Under the pieces are notes generated by a model, which was given only the letters and a program-made list of their open reading frames with translations, ran no database searches and was not told the DNA's origin. Shown here in pieces: positions 5,567 to 13,871 of a stretch of 22,049 bases of DNA. The stretch is from JANQRV01 sp964533785. GTDB lineage: Bacteria > Bacteroidota > Bacteroidia > Chitinophagales > Saprospiraceae. Location of the stretch: positions 1 to 22,049 of the forward strand of contig CAZHNG010000079.1 of NCBI GenBank assembly GCA_964533785.1, read 5' to 3'. A program made the translations under genes and the position numbers. Each line of letters opens with the position of its first letter. Position 1 is the first letter of the stretch.

Positions 5567-7051
5567 ATGCGATATACAAGAGGGGAAACCTCTGGTATGA
5601 GGAATTTAGATGTGGTTAGCTTTTGTGTATATTTAGCCTTATTGATGATAGGGTGGTTGATGATCTTGTCGGTCAATTACGAAGAAGCCTCCAATGCAGG
5701 AGTATTAAGCTTTCTGGGCACGGAACCCGGAAAGCAGTTGATCTGGATTATCATCAGCTTAACCGTTTTCTTTTCTATTCAGCTAATAGACTGGAAATTC
5801 TGGCAGACTTTTGCTTTACCGATCTACCTTATTTCTCTGGTTTTGCTTGTTCTGGTATTGTTTTTAGGAACGACGATCAAAGGCCAGACATCGTGGTTTA
5901 GTTTTGGCGGTGCTTCCTTACAACCCTCAGAATTAGCTAAATTCGGCACCGCATTAGCCCTATCGGCTTACCTCAGTTCTTACGGCATAACGCTCAAAGA
6001 TATGGAACCGAAACTGCGGGTACTGGCGATCATATTTATTCCAATTATTTTCGTGCTTTTACAACCTGACGCAGGATCAGCCTTAGTTTTCCTTTCTTTT
6101 TTTATTTTGTTATACCGGGCAGGGCTTTCGTTGAATTATTACGTCGTTGGTATCGGTCTGGCGGTGATTTTTATTGCCGGCCTGGCAATGAACTTGCCCG
6201 ATATTCTTATCCATTTGTTGTTCATTTCACTGTTGATCCTCGTCAATCAATCAAAAAAAATAGAACCCAGAATAGGTTTGAATTTATTAATACTGGTTTT
6301 ATACGGAGTCTACCGCTACCTGATTGCAGGCGGGCCGGTGGCGGTCGATGACAGTGAAGAAGCAAAGCTGTTGGCAGAAAAACAATACAGCCAATTGTTA
6401 TACCTCATTTTATCTGTAATGGGAAGTATATCTGTGGTTGCGTTAATCAACGCCTGGCGAAATAAGCAAAAACAGCTCGTCAAACTGATCCTCGCCGGTT
6501 TGATCATTGCGGGAAGCACCGGCTTTGTAGCTAATTACGCTTTTAATAACGTACTGAAACCCCATCAACAAGAACGGATCAACGTTTGGTTAAAACCAGG
6601 TGAAGCAGATCCCAAAGGTGCTCTTTACAACGTTTTGCAATCACAGTTAGCTATTGGCTCCGGAGGGCTTTCGGGAAAGGGCTTTCTAAGTGGGACCATG
6701 ACCAGACTAAATTACGTTCCGGAACAAACTACTGATTTTATTTTTTGTACCATTGGAGAAGAACAGGGTTTTATAGGCAGTTTTAGCGTTATCGGTTTAA
6801 TTTTATTGTTGTTACTAAGAATGACCGTCATTGCGGAAAGACAGCGATCCACTTTCTCTATGTATTATGCTTATTCCGTTGCCGGGATCTTTTTCATCCA
6901 CTTCTTAGTCAATATTGGAATGACGATGGGACTGGTACCAATTATCGGTATCCCCCTTCCGTTTATCAGTAAAGGAGGGTCGTCCTTACTGGGCTTTTCC
7001 GTTATGTTGGGCGTATTATTAAAATTAGACCGCAACAGATTTAAAATTTAA
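5567..7051 (+). CDS. rodA: rod-shape SEDS peptidoglycan glycosyltransferase RodA
   Basis: A multi-pass SEDS family protein that polymerises lipid II into glycan strands with a partner class B penicillin-binding protein. Signature segments are PSELAKFGTALALSAYLSS, QPDAGSALVF, the loop DPKGALYNVLQSQLAIGSGG, the PEQTTDFIF stretch, and NIGMTMGLVPIIGIPLPFIS near the end. Asp348 in the DPKGALYN loop matches the aspartate known to be essential in this family. At 494 residues it is longer than the roughly 370-residue proteobacterial form. The extra length is a middle region (about 205-330) with further hydrophobic segments and a soluble loop. The start is taken at 5567; Met11 (5597) is an alternative. 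tgt follows after four bases, so the two are surely co-transcribed. Confidence 0.95.
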   Translation: MRYTRGETSGMRNLDVVSFCVYLALLMIGWLMILSVNYEEASNAGVLSFLGTEPGKQLIWIIISLTVFFSIQLIDWKFWQTFALPIYLISLVLLVLVLFLGTTIKGQTSWFSFGGASLQPSELAKFGTALALSAYLSSYGITLKDMEPKLRVLAIIFIPIIFVLLQPDAGSALVFLSFFILLYRAGLSLNYYVVGIGLAVIFIAGLAMNLPDILIHLLFISLLILVNQSKKIEPRIGLNLLILVLYGVYRYLIAGGPVAVDDSEEAKLLAEKQYSQLLYLILSVMGSISVVALINAWRNKQKQLVKLILAGLIIAGSTGFVANYAFNNVLKPHQQERINVWLKPGEADPKGALYNVLQSQLAIGSGGLSGKGFLSGTMTRLNYVPEQTTDFIFCTIGEEQGFIGSFSVIGLILLLLLRMTVIAERQRSTFSMYYAYSVAGIFFIHFLVNIGMTMGLVPIIGIPLPFISKGGSSLLGFSVMLGVLLKLDRNRFKI

Positions 7052-7055
7052 TCCA

Positions 7056-8189
7056 TTGTTTAAATTCACTTTACAACATACTTCAGAACAATCCAGCGCC
7101 AGGGCAGGAGAAATCACAACAGACAACGGAAAGATTGAAACGCCGATCTTTATGCCCGTCGGTACCCTCGGCTCAGTAAAAGGAGTGCACCAAAGAGAAC
7201 TAAAAGAAGATATCAAGGCCCAGATCATCCTTGGTAATACTTACCATTTATACTTACGCCCCGGAACTGCTATTATCCAGGAAGCGAAAGGGCTGCATAA
7301 TTTTATTAACTGGGATGGCTGTATATTAACCGATAGTGGTGGTTATCAGGTATATTCATTGAGCAACAACCGGAAAATCAAAGAAGAAGGAGTTACCTTC
7401 AGTTCCCATATTGATGGATCGAAACACCTGTTTACGCCGGAAAAGGCTATTGAAATTCAGCGAAAAATTGGTGCTGACATTATCATGGCGTTCGATGAAT
7501 GCCCACCGTATCCCAGTTCTTATGATTACGCAAAAAAATCAATGGAACTTACCCATCGCTGGCTAAAACGATGTATCGATTACATGGGCCAAACGGACCC
7601 TTTATACGGATATAGACAAAACCTTTTCCCTATTGTCCAGGGCAGTACTTACAAAGATTTGCGCAAAGCATCGGCGGAGTTTATTGCCGCCTCTGATTGT
7701 AAAGGAAATGCCATCGGAGGCCTTTCTGTTGGTGAACCGGCCGAAGAAATGTATGAAACGACGCAATTGGTCTGTAGTATTTTACCAGCTGACAAACCTC
7801 GTTATCTAATGGGGGTTGGAACCCCGGTTAACATTCTGGAATGTATCGACCTTGGGGTAGATATGTTCGATTGTGTATTGCCCAGCCGAAATGCCCGTCA
7901 TGGGCTCTTATACACACAATACGGTATCATTAATATAAAAAATGCAAAATGGAAGGCAGATTTTTCCCCGATTGATGAAAACGGTCCCAGCTTCGCCAGC
8001 CGGAATTATTCCAAAGCCTATCTGCGCCATTTAGTACATTCCAACGAATTACTGGGAGCCCAGATAGCCACTATTCATAACCTTAGCTTTTATTTGTGGT
8101 TGGTTAGAACTGCCCGGGAGCATATTATTGCAGGTGATTTTCCGTCCTGGAAAAAGAATATCATACCAGCGCTGGAACAAAGACTGTGA
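7056..8189 (+). CDS. tgt: queuine tRNA-ribosyltransferase (tRNA-guanine transglycosylase)
   Basis: Exchanges guanine 34 of tRNAs with GUN anticodons for the queuosine precursor base. The family motifs are intact: DSGGYQVYSL (general acid aspartate), AFDECPPYP, GNAIGGLSVGEP, RYLMGVGTP, and FDCVLPSRNARHG with the nucleophile aspartate. The start is a TTG only four bases after the rodA stop; no ATG is available and the N-terminus FKFTLQHTS fits the family opening, so TTG is firm. The 377-residue length is normal. The zinc site is unusual: at the CxCxxC position the residues are Gly310, Ser312 and Ser315, while the fourth ligand His341 remains. I recall the same loss in other Bacteroidota homologues, so it is probably clade-typical and not inactivating. 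Confidence 0.95.
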   Translation: MFKFTLQHTSEQSSARAGEITTDNGKIETPIFMPVGTLGSVKGVHQRELKEDIKAQIILGNTYHLYLRPGTAIIQEAKGLHNFINWDGCILTDSGGYQVYSLSNNRKIKEEGVTFSSHIDGSKHLFTPEKAIEIQRKIGADIIMAFDECPPYPSSYDYAKKSMELTHRWLKRCIDYMGQTDPLYGYRQNLFPIVQGSTYKDLRKASAEFIAASDCKGNAIGGLSVGEPAEEMYETTQLVCSILPADKPRYLMGVGTPVNILECIDLGVDMFDCVLPSRNARHGLLYTQYGIINIKNAKWKADFSPIDENGPSFASRNYSKAYLRHLVHSNELLGAQIATIHNLSFYLWLVRTAREHIIAGDFPSWKKNIIPALEQRL

Positions 8190-8235
8190 TTAGCTTAACT
8201 TTGGCAATATGCCGTGGAATCATTAACGAAGATTG

Positions 8236-9324
8236 ATGCTCAAAACCTTAGACCTTTATATTATAAAAAAATTCCTCAGCACTTTTTTCTTTACGGTGCT
8301 CATTTTCACAATGATTTCCGTGGTCATTGATTTTAGTGAGAATGTTGAACGATTCATCGAGTCTGAGATCACAGCTTACCAGGTAATGTTTGGGTATTAC
8401 CCGGGCTTTATAATGTTCATTGCCGGGATGTTGTGGCCCCTTTTTACTTTGATCGCCGTGGTTTTCTTTACCTCCCGAATGGCCTATAATTCTGAGATCA
8501 TTTCCATATTTAATGCCGGTATTTCCTTTAGAAGGCTTGCTGTTCCTTATTTGATAGCAGCTAGTATTATCGCGGCCATGCACCTGGCCGGAAATCATTA
8601 TTTCATACCGGAGACCAATAAGATCAGACTGGATTTGGTATACAAGTATATCCATAAGAATGATGACGAGGGGAAAAAAGAAAATGTTCACATCAACCTG
8701 AGCCCAAATTCCAAAGTATTTATCCATCAATATTATAAACAACAACAAAATGCCTCCAAATTCAGACTGGAAGGGTTCAAAGACAATGAGCTGGTTTATT
8801 TGCTCAAAGCCAATGAGGCCAGATGGCTGGAAGAAGAAAAAAAATGGCGGATAAAAAATTATGAGATCAGGACTTTTAACGGCAATAATGAGTCCATAGT
8901 GATCGGATATGGACAGGAAATGGATACTACGCTCAATTTAAGTCCGCAGGATTTTGTCGACTACAAGGAGCAGCATAACATGATGAATACTGCTCGTTTA
9001 TCCGAATATATAGACCATCTCAATAGCCGGGGTGGCGGAAATGTAAAAAAATATCAAATTGAAAAACACCGCAGAACGGCAGAGCCTTTCACTATTTTCA
9101 TCCTCACCATCATTGGTATGGCCATTGCGGCCAGAAAAGTGAGAGGTGGAATGGGGATAAACCTGGCGCTTGGCCTCTTTATTAGTGCCATCTTCATATT
9201 CCTGTCCAAGTTTTCGATAGTGTTTGCGAGTAGTAATGCGCTACCCTTGCTTGCCGGTATCTGGTTCCCGAATGTAGTCTTTTCATTAGTTGCACTTTAC
9301 CTGGTGGCCAAAGCACAAAAATAA
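8236..9324 (+). CDS. LptF/LptG family lipopolysaccharide-export permease (YjgP/YjgQ)
   Basis: A 362-residue integral membrane protein with the family layout. N-terminal membrane helices come first (LDLYIIKKFLSTFFFTVLIFT, then the WPLFTLIAVVFFTSRMAYNSEIISIFNAGIS region with the conserved SEI-AI-AGIS-R-like coupling segment). A periplasmic beta-rich domain follows (about 135-265), and closing helices start at KHRRTAEPFTIFILTIIG. In the LptBFG complex it moves LPS out of the inner membrane. F and G types cannot be told apart here, so no symbol is given. The ATG at 8236 is preferred over the TTG just before it. It follows tgt by 46 bases, with a TAACTTTG at 8196-8203 that could be a weak internal promoter. 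Confidence 0.92.
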   Translation: MLKTLDLYIIKKFLSTFFFTVLIFTMISVVIDFSENVERFIESEITAYQVMFGYYPGFIMFIAGMLWPLFTLIAVVFFTSRMAYNSEIISIFNAGISFRRLAVPYLIAASIIAAMHLAGNHYFIPETNKIRLDLVYKYIHKNDDEGKKENVHINLSPNSKVFIHQYYKQQQNASKFRLEGFKDNELVYLLKANEARWLEEEKKWRIKNYEIRTFNGNNESIVIGYGQEMDTTLNLSPQDFVDYKEQHNMMNTARLSEYIDHLNSRGGGNVKKYQIEKHRRTAEPFTIFILTIIGMAIAARKVRGGMGINLALGLFISAIFIFLSKFSIVFASSNALPLLAGIWFPNVVFSLVALYLVAKAQK

Positions 9325-9445
9325 AAAGTCGAACAACTTTCATTTTTTTTTGAAAATTCAGAAAAAAAATCGCCCATCCCTAACTTGTATTTCAGTGCGT
9401 TATAAAGAATGCTGTATTTCATACACGTCGAACACAAAAAAACAC

Positions 9446-9476
9446 TTGCATTTTGTTTAACTTTATCCTATCTTTG
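9446..9476 (+). promoter_or_regulatory. Bacteroidota-type primary promoter for the ECF sigma gene
   Basis: A TTG (9446-9448) is followed after 20 bases by TATCTTTG (9469-9476), matching the known -33 and -7 boxes (TTG, 19-21 nt, TAnnTTTG). A start of transcription near 9481 would give a leader of about 40 bases before the ATG at 9520. Confidence 0.6.
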
Positions 9477-9519
9477 ATTTAACAAAATAGCTAAGGCTTA
9501 AACAAAACTAACAGCAACC

Positions 9520-10065
9520 ATGTCGCAAATAGAATTTTATAACCGCTTTGATGAGATGTCTGGACTATTAAAGTCGTTTGCTTACAACCTAACAAAAAAT
9601 GTTGAGGAATCAAAAGATTTGTTTCAAGAAACGGCGTACAGGGCTATGACCAATATGGATAAATTCAATCCTGGTACAAATTTCAAGGCATGGCTCTTCA
9701 CCATAATGAAAAATATTTTTATCAATAATTATCGGAAGAAAACCAAGGCAAATACAATTATGGATTCGACCGATAATTTGTATTACATTAACTCAGGTGA
9801 AAAGAACATAGCTAATACAGGGGAGTCTAATGTAATGATGCAGGAACTGACCAAAATCGTAGAAAGCCTGGAAGACAGCATCAAGGTTCCGTTTTTAATG
9901 CATTATCAAGGGTTCAAATATCAAGAGATTGCAGATCACCTGGATCTACCTTTGGGAACGGTTAAGAGCAGAATATTTTTTGCCCGTAAGGAATTGAAGG
10001 ATAAGATTAAAAACCATTACGGCAACCTTGAAAGATCAAAATCTTATTCCGGCAAAGAATACTAA
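9520..10065 (+). CDS. stand-alone ECF-type RNA polymerase sigma factor
   Basis: A 181-residue sigma-70 family protein with only regions 2 and 4. Region 2 (about 10-85) includes AYNLTKNVEESKDLFQETAYRA and the FKAWLFTIMKNIFINNYRK core-binding and -10-binding helix. Region 4 (about 110-165) ends with the helix-turn-helix YQEIADHLDLPLGTVKSRIFFARKEL (134-159). There is no anti-sigma gene on either side. A good promoter lies before the gene and a clear terminator after it, so it is a single-gene transcription unit. From memory, closely similar orphan sigma factors are conserved in nearly all Bacteroidota and are highly expressed, which differs from FecI-type sigma factors linked to TonB receptors. 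The regulon cannot be inferred from here. Confidence 0.93.
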   Translation: MSQIEFYNRFDEMSGLLKSFAYNLTKNVEESKDLFQETAYRAMTNMDKFNPGTNFKAWLFTIMKNIFINNYRKKTKANTIMDSTDNLYYINSGEKNIANTGESNVMMQELTKIVESLEDSIKVPFLMHYQGFKYQEIADHLDLPLGTVKSRIFFARKELKDKIKNHYGNLERSKSYSGKEY

Positions 10066-10103
10066 TATATTGCCGGTTTGATCGATAATTTTTTGTTTTA
10101 TTC

Positions 10104-10132
10104 AACGCCAGTGGGTATCATCCATTGGCGTT
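10104..10132 (+). terminator. intrinsic terminator after the sigma factor gene
   Basis: AACGCCAGTGG (10104-10114) pairs with CCATTGGCGTT (10122-10132) as an 11-bp stem with one G-T wobble and a 7-base loop. GTGTATTTT follows. It ends the sigma-factor transcript and lies just upstream of mutY. Confidence 0.75.
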
Positions 10133-10163
10133 GTGTATTTTAAGGTATTCAATTTAATATTTT

Positions 10164-11249
10164 GTGAGTGTATCTAAGGAAGAGTTTGGCAAACTTCTAT
10201 TGAATTGGGCACAGGCACTTGAAAGACCTATGCCCTGGCGGGGAGAGAAAAATCCATACCTGGTATGGCTTTCGGAAATCATCCTCCAGCAAACCCGAGT
10301 GGAACAGGGAATGAGTTATTATTTAAAGTTTAAGGCTGCCTTTCCCAGGGTAAAGGATCTGGCAGCTGCGCCGGCGGATGAAGTCATGAAATTGTGGCAG
10401 GGTTTAGGGTATTATTCCCGTGCTCGCAATCTACAAGCTGCAGCGAAGTATATTATGGAAAAACACCAGGGCGTTTTTCCCTCTTCTTACCAGGAGATCA
10501 TACAGCTCAAAGGGGTGGGACCGTATACGGCTGCAGCAATAGCATCGCTAGCTTTCAACCAGCCTTATGCCGTAGTGGACGGGAACGTCTTCAGAGTACT
10601 ATCCAGAATTTTCGGTATTAAAACCCCCATCGATTCGACTAAAGGGAAAAAAGAATTTACTGCAATTGCACAAGCCCTTTTGGACGAGCACCGGCCTGGA
10701 GAGTATAATCAGGCCATGATGGATTTTGGCGCAACGGTTTGCTTACCCAAAAAACCCAAGTGCCGGAATTGCCCTTTTCAAAGCCATTGCTTCGCTTTTA
10801 AAGAAAATGCTGTCCAGGAGCTGCCCTTCAAAGAAAAAAAGATCGTAAGAAAGGATCGTTTCTTCCAGTATCTCATTTTCCAAAGCGAAGCCAAAACCCT
10901 CCTTCAAAAAAGAATGAAAAAGGACATCTGGAAGAATCTGTACCAATTCCCGCTAATTGAATCCGCCGGTCCTGATATTTCATTAAAGAATTTGAGCGAT
11001 CAAGACTTTTTTAATCAATTGATCAATGGGCAGCAATATGAACTAATCGGCAGATCACCAATCTTCCGGCAAACCCTAACCCATCAGAACATCATAGCGA
11101 CATTCTGGTCTTTTGAACTAACGGATGTAACACCTTTGTCCGAAGAATCTCTACGGTGGGTCGAACGATCTAAACTTTCAGAATTTGCGTTTCCTAAAAT
11201 TATCGATTGTTTTTTAAGTGATAATTCTCTAACTTTAAATTTATTTTAA
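10164..11249 (+). CDS. mutY: A/G-specific adenine glycosylase
   Basis: A base-excision repair enzyme that removes adenine mispaired with 8-oxoguanine. Features in order: the PMPWRGEKNPYLVWLSEIILQQT opening with catalytic Glu38; the helix-hairpin-helix LKGVGPYTAAA (115-125); the catalytic aspartate Asp139 in VVDGNVFRV; the iron-sulphur cluster cysteines Cys193, Cys200, Cys203 and Cys209 with the C-x6-C-x2-C-x5-C spacing; and a C-terminal NUDIX-like 8-oxoguanine recognition domain (about 230-361). The start is a GTG at 10164, since no ATG is usable and the N-terminus fits the family length. ssb follows after 15 bases, and gldE after that, a gene order I recall from other Bacteroidota. Confidence 0.96.
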   Translation: MSVSKEEFGKLLLNWAQALERPMPWRGEKNPYLVWLSEIILQQTRVEQGMSYYLKFKAAFPRVKDLAAAPADEVMKLWQGLGYYSRARNLQAAAKYIMEKHQGVFPSSYQEIIQLKGVGPYTAAAIASLAFNQPYAVVDGNVFRVLSRIFGIKTPIDSTKGKKEFTAIAQALLDEHRPGEYNQAMMDFGATVCLPKKPKCRNCPFQSHCFAFKENAVQELPFKEKKIVRKDRFFQYLIFQSEAKTLLQKRMKKDIWKNLYQFPLIESAGPDISLKNLSDQDFFNQLINGQQYELIGRSPIFRQTLTHQNIIATFWSFELTDVTPLSEESLRWVERSKLSEFAFPKIIDCFLSDNSLTLNLF

Positions 11250-11264
11250 GGAAAAAACTGCTTG

Positions 11265-11774
11265 ATGGTAAATAGAGTAATCCTTATAGGAAATTTGGGA
11301 AGAGATCCGGAGATCAGGCATCTCGAAAATGGCGCGGCAGTGGCTAAATTCTCCATTGCTACGAATGAAAATTACCGGGACAAAAGCGGAGAGTGGCAAA
11401 CCCTTACGGAGTGGCATGATATCGTATTGTGGCGGCAACTTGCCGAGCGCGCAGAAGCGTCGCTCAAGAAAGGTTCTTTAGTTTATGTTGAAGGAAAATT
11501 GACCCACCGGACCTGGCAAGACCAGGATGGCAATAACCGGAAAACAACCGAGGTAGTAGCTAATTATTTCCGCCAGATCAATCGGAGGGATGATAACAAA
11601 ATGGGGCAGAGTGGCGGTTACTTCCCTTCTACGGAAGACGAGAGCCACGCTTACGGTAGTTATCAGGACCAAACAAGCGACGATGCATCAACTTATAATG
11701 ATGGAGGTAGCCGGCAACCCGCTAATGAAGTAACCGATACTTCGGAAGCAATAGACGACGATCTGCCATTTTAA
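11265..11774 (+). CDS. ssb: single-stranded DNA-binding protein
   Basis: The N-terminal OB fold (about 1-105) opens with MVNRVILIGNLGRDPEIR and includes WHDIVLWRQLAE and GSLVYVEGKL. A flexible Gly/Ser/Asp/Gln-rich linker leads to the acidic tail ending DDDLPF, the peptide through which SSB recruits repair and replication proteins. The length of 169 residues is typical. The ATG at 11265 is chosen over the TTG directly before it. It is probably co-transcribed with mutY, 15 bases upstream. Confidence 0.97.
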   Translation: MVNRVILIGNLGRDPEIRHLENGAAVAKFSIATNENYRDKSGEWQTLTEWHDIVLWRQLAERAEASLKKGSLVYVEGKLTHRTWQDQDGNNRKTTEVVANYFRQINRRDDNKMGQSGGYFPSTEDESHAYGSYQDQTSDDASTYNDGGSRQPANEVTDTSEAIDDDLPF

Positions 11775-11848
11775 CTAAAGCAATAGGAATCCATTTGCAG
11801 GAATGAATTATCATCCTTGTTGCTATTTCTTAACCAATTTCAGTTTCT

Positions 11849-13306
11849 TTGGAAACGGAACCTGACAGTATATATTATCTCCTTGATCTGTTAACTATTC
11901 TACTATACACCACTCCTTCAGTGGAAATATCTTTTGGAATAGTTGCGATCCTCTTTCTCTTACTTGGATCAGCATTAATATCTGGTTCTGAAGTTGCCTA
12001 TTTTTCCTTGTCTTCCAATCACCTGGATGAACTTAAACAGGAAGGCGACAATAGCGGGGTCAGGATAATGGAACTTCGGGAAAAGCCGCGCAAATTGCTC
12101 GCAACCATACTGATCACCAATAACTTCATCAACATCGCGATCGTTATCGTTTCCGAATTTGTCATTCGTAAAGCATTTCCGGAAAATACATTCAATGATT
12201 GGAGTAAATCCATGATAGAAAACCCGCTTTTCCCTTTTTCTATTACTGCTACAAAGTTATCCGGTTACCTACAGTTTTTAATAACAGTAGTATGCGTTAC
12301 GTTCCTTCTGGTTCTATTCGGAGAAGTCGCTCCCAAAATATACGCTAACCTGAACAATATCAAGTTAGCTAAGTTGATGTCCCGGCCCTTGGCCGCCTTA
12401 ATGCGTATCTTTGGAGGCATCAGCAATATTCTGATCCGCTGGACGAACCTGATCGAAAAACGCCTGGAAAAAACGGCAAAGAATGGAAACATCACCAGCC
12501 GCGAAGATATCGGAGAAGCGATAGATCTGACCGTAAGTAATGAACTCAATAATGAACAAGAAGTAGATATCCTTAAAAGGATCGTAAAATTTGGTGACGT
12601 ATCCGTTAAACAGATTATGCGCTCCAGGGTCGATGTGGTAGCAGTAGATTTCCGGCTACCGCAACAGGAGGTGATGGAAATTGTCCGCCAATCCAAGTAC
12701 TCAAGAATTCCGGTATATGAAAATGACTTCGATAATGTCACAGGCATCCTTTACGTCAAGGATCTGCTGAAAAACTTGTATTCCAACGAAAAATTCGAAT
12801 GGCAGGAACTCATTAGAACGGATGTCCTCTACGTGCCGGAAGCTAAAAAAATCGATGACCTGCTCAAAGAATTTCAACAAAAGCACCTGCACATGGCCAT
12901 CGTCGTGGATGAATACGGCGGTAGTGCCGGAATCGTAACTTTGGAGGATATACTGGAAGAAATAATCGGTGAGATCAAGGATGAATTTGACGTGGAGAGA
13001 GAATTGATCTACCGGAAAATTGATTACAGGAATTATGCTTTTGAGGGAAAAACCTTGATCAATGACGTTTATAAAGTCCTGAGCTTAGATGAAGATATCT
13101 TTGAACCTATACGTGGTGATGCCGACTCTCTGGCCGGCCTGGTGCTGGAACTGATCGGAGAGATGCCAAAGATTGGAACCGTCGTAGAATACAGCAAGTT
13201 TAAGTTCAAAGTCAATGCCGTCGGTAAACGTCGTATAAAAGAGATTCAAGTTACCATTCCTCAAAAGGAGTTGGCAAATGAATTGGAAACCCAGAAAATA
13301 CCTTAA
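11849..13306 (+). CDS. gldE: GldE-type CNNM/CBS/CorC transmembrane protein
   Basis: A 485-residue protein with an N-terminal DUF21/CNNM membrane domain (about 20-205) with several helices and the GSALISGSEVAYFSL segment. Two CBS domains follow: the first near 245-310, beginning VKQIMRSRVDVVAVD, and the second near 315-376, with HMAIVVDEYGGSAGIVTLEDILEEIIGEI. A CorC/HlyC domain lies near 390-470. This is the architecture of magnesium/cobalt efflux-related proteins. In gliding Bacteroidota the homologue next to mutY and ssb is GldE, hence the symbol; a gldD gene is not next to it here. The start is a TTG at 11849, which gives the expected ETEP-type opening; no ATG fits. The stop overlaps that of the convergent thioesterase gene. 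Confidence 0.88.
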   Translation: METEPDSIYYLLDLLTILLYTTPSVEISFGIVAILFLLLGSALISGSEVAYFSLSSNHLDELKQEGDNSGVRIMELREKPRKLLATILITNNFINIAIVIVSEFVIRKAFPENTFNDWSKSMIENPLFPFSITATKLSGYLQFLITVVCVTFLLVLFGEVAPKIYANLNNIKLAKLMSRPLAALMRIFGGISNILIRWTNLIEKRLEKTAKNGNITSREDIGEAIDLTVSNELNNEQEVDILKRIVKFGDVSVKQIMRSRVDVVAVDFRLPQQEVMEIVRQSKYSRIPVYENDFDNVTGILYVKDLLKNLYSNEKFEWQELIRTDVLYVPEAKKIDDLLKEFQQKHLHMAIVVDEYGGSAGIVTLEDILEEIIGEIKDEFDVERELIYRKIDYRNYAFEGKTLINDVYKVLSLDEDIFEPIRGDADSLAGLVLELIGEMPKIGTVVEYSKFKFKVNAVGKRRIKEIQVTIPQKELANELETQKIP

Positions 13307-13725
13307 TCCACCACCCTTTTACTTGTTCTGTACACCATTCCGGTAAAATGGTAATACACTTCCCCTGCCTCATTTCGGATTTCTGCCTGATAGTTGGCAA
13401 TTTTATTGGATTCGTGCAGCACTTTAGCTTCCGCATATAATACCTCACCTTCTTTTGCAGCTTTGTAATACTGCATCGAACCATTGATGGAAACAGCGAT
13501 ACGACCACTGGAATTCGAAGCAAAAGCAAAGGCACTGTCCGCGAAAGCAAAGGCAATACCTCCGTGTAAAATACCATACCCATTGAGCATTTCCTGCTTT
13601 ACCTTCATGCGGATGATACAATGTTTTTCATCAATTTGCACCGGACTGATCCCCATCCACTGACTACAATGATCCTTAGCCATCATGTTATCGAATACTT
13701 TTTCCGCCAACTTTTTTTCTGTCAT
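13303..13725 (-). CDS. PaaI-type hotdog-fold acyl-CoA thioesterase
   Basis: A 140-residue single hotdog domain. The signature HGGIAFAFADSAFAFASNS (54-72) has the HGG turn and Asp63 at the expected catalytic place, as in PaaI phenylacetyl-CoA-type thioesterases. The later strands (GRIAVSINGSMQYYKAAKEGEVLYAEAKVLHES, and Y-Q-A-E-I-R-N) fit the family. PaaI enzymes remove CoA from stalled hydroxylated phenylacetyl-CoA intermediates; the substrate here is not shown by context, because no paa genes are nearby. The gene is convergent with gldE and its stop shares four bases with gldE's. It is divergent from the small glycine-rich protein at 13872. Confidence 0.9.
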   Translation of the reverse strand: MTEKKLAEKVFDNMMAKDHCSQWMGISPVQIDEKHCIIRMKVKQEMLNGYGILHGGIAFAFADSAFAFASNSSGRIAVSINGSMQYYKAAKEGEVLYAEAKVLHESNKIANYQAEIRNEAGEVYYHFTGMVYRTSKRVVD

Positions 13726-13820
13726 GGCTTGTTGATTTGAGGATATTTAAGGCTTCTTTAACAAGTTTTGTGAATTGTATTATGTGTCTTTCGGGTAAAA
13801 TTCGCGTCACAAAATTGAAA

Positions 13821-13839
13821 GTTCAACAAAAGTTTGAAC
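13821..13839. promoter_or_regulatory. inverted repeat between divergent genes, possible operator
   Basis: GTTCAA (13821-13826) and TTGAAC (13834-13839) form a 6-bp perfect dyad with a 7-base spacer, in the 146-base gap between the thioesterase gene and the glycine-rich gene. It is about 33 bases before the ATG at 13872. A regulator binding site is possible; a neighbouring regulator gene is not seen. Confidence 0.3.
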
Positions 13840-13871
13840 ATACCAATATTTACTAACCTAATAAACAAACT

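Noticed and set aside
8196..8203. TAACTTTG between tgt and the LptF/LptG permease as a promoter
   Set aside because: No -33 TTG at the proper distance; mentioned only as a possible weak internal promoter, since co-transcription with tgt is simpler.
9403..9478. 22-codon frame upstream of the sigma factor gene as a leader peptide
   Set aside because: It overlaps the promoter boxes themselves and so would not be within the transcript.
12265..12747. 160-codon minus-strand frame inside gldE
   Set aside because: A shadow of the conserved CNNM/CBS coding region; Ser/Arg/Ile-rich translation with no recognisable domain.
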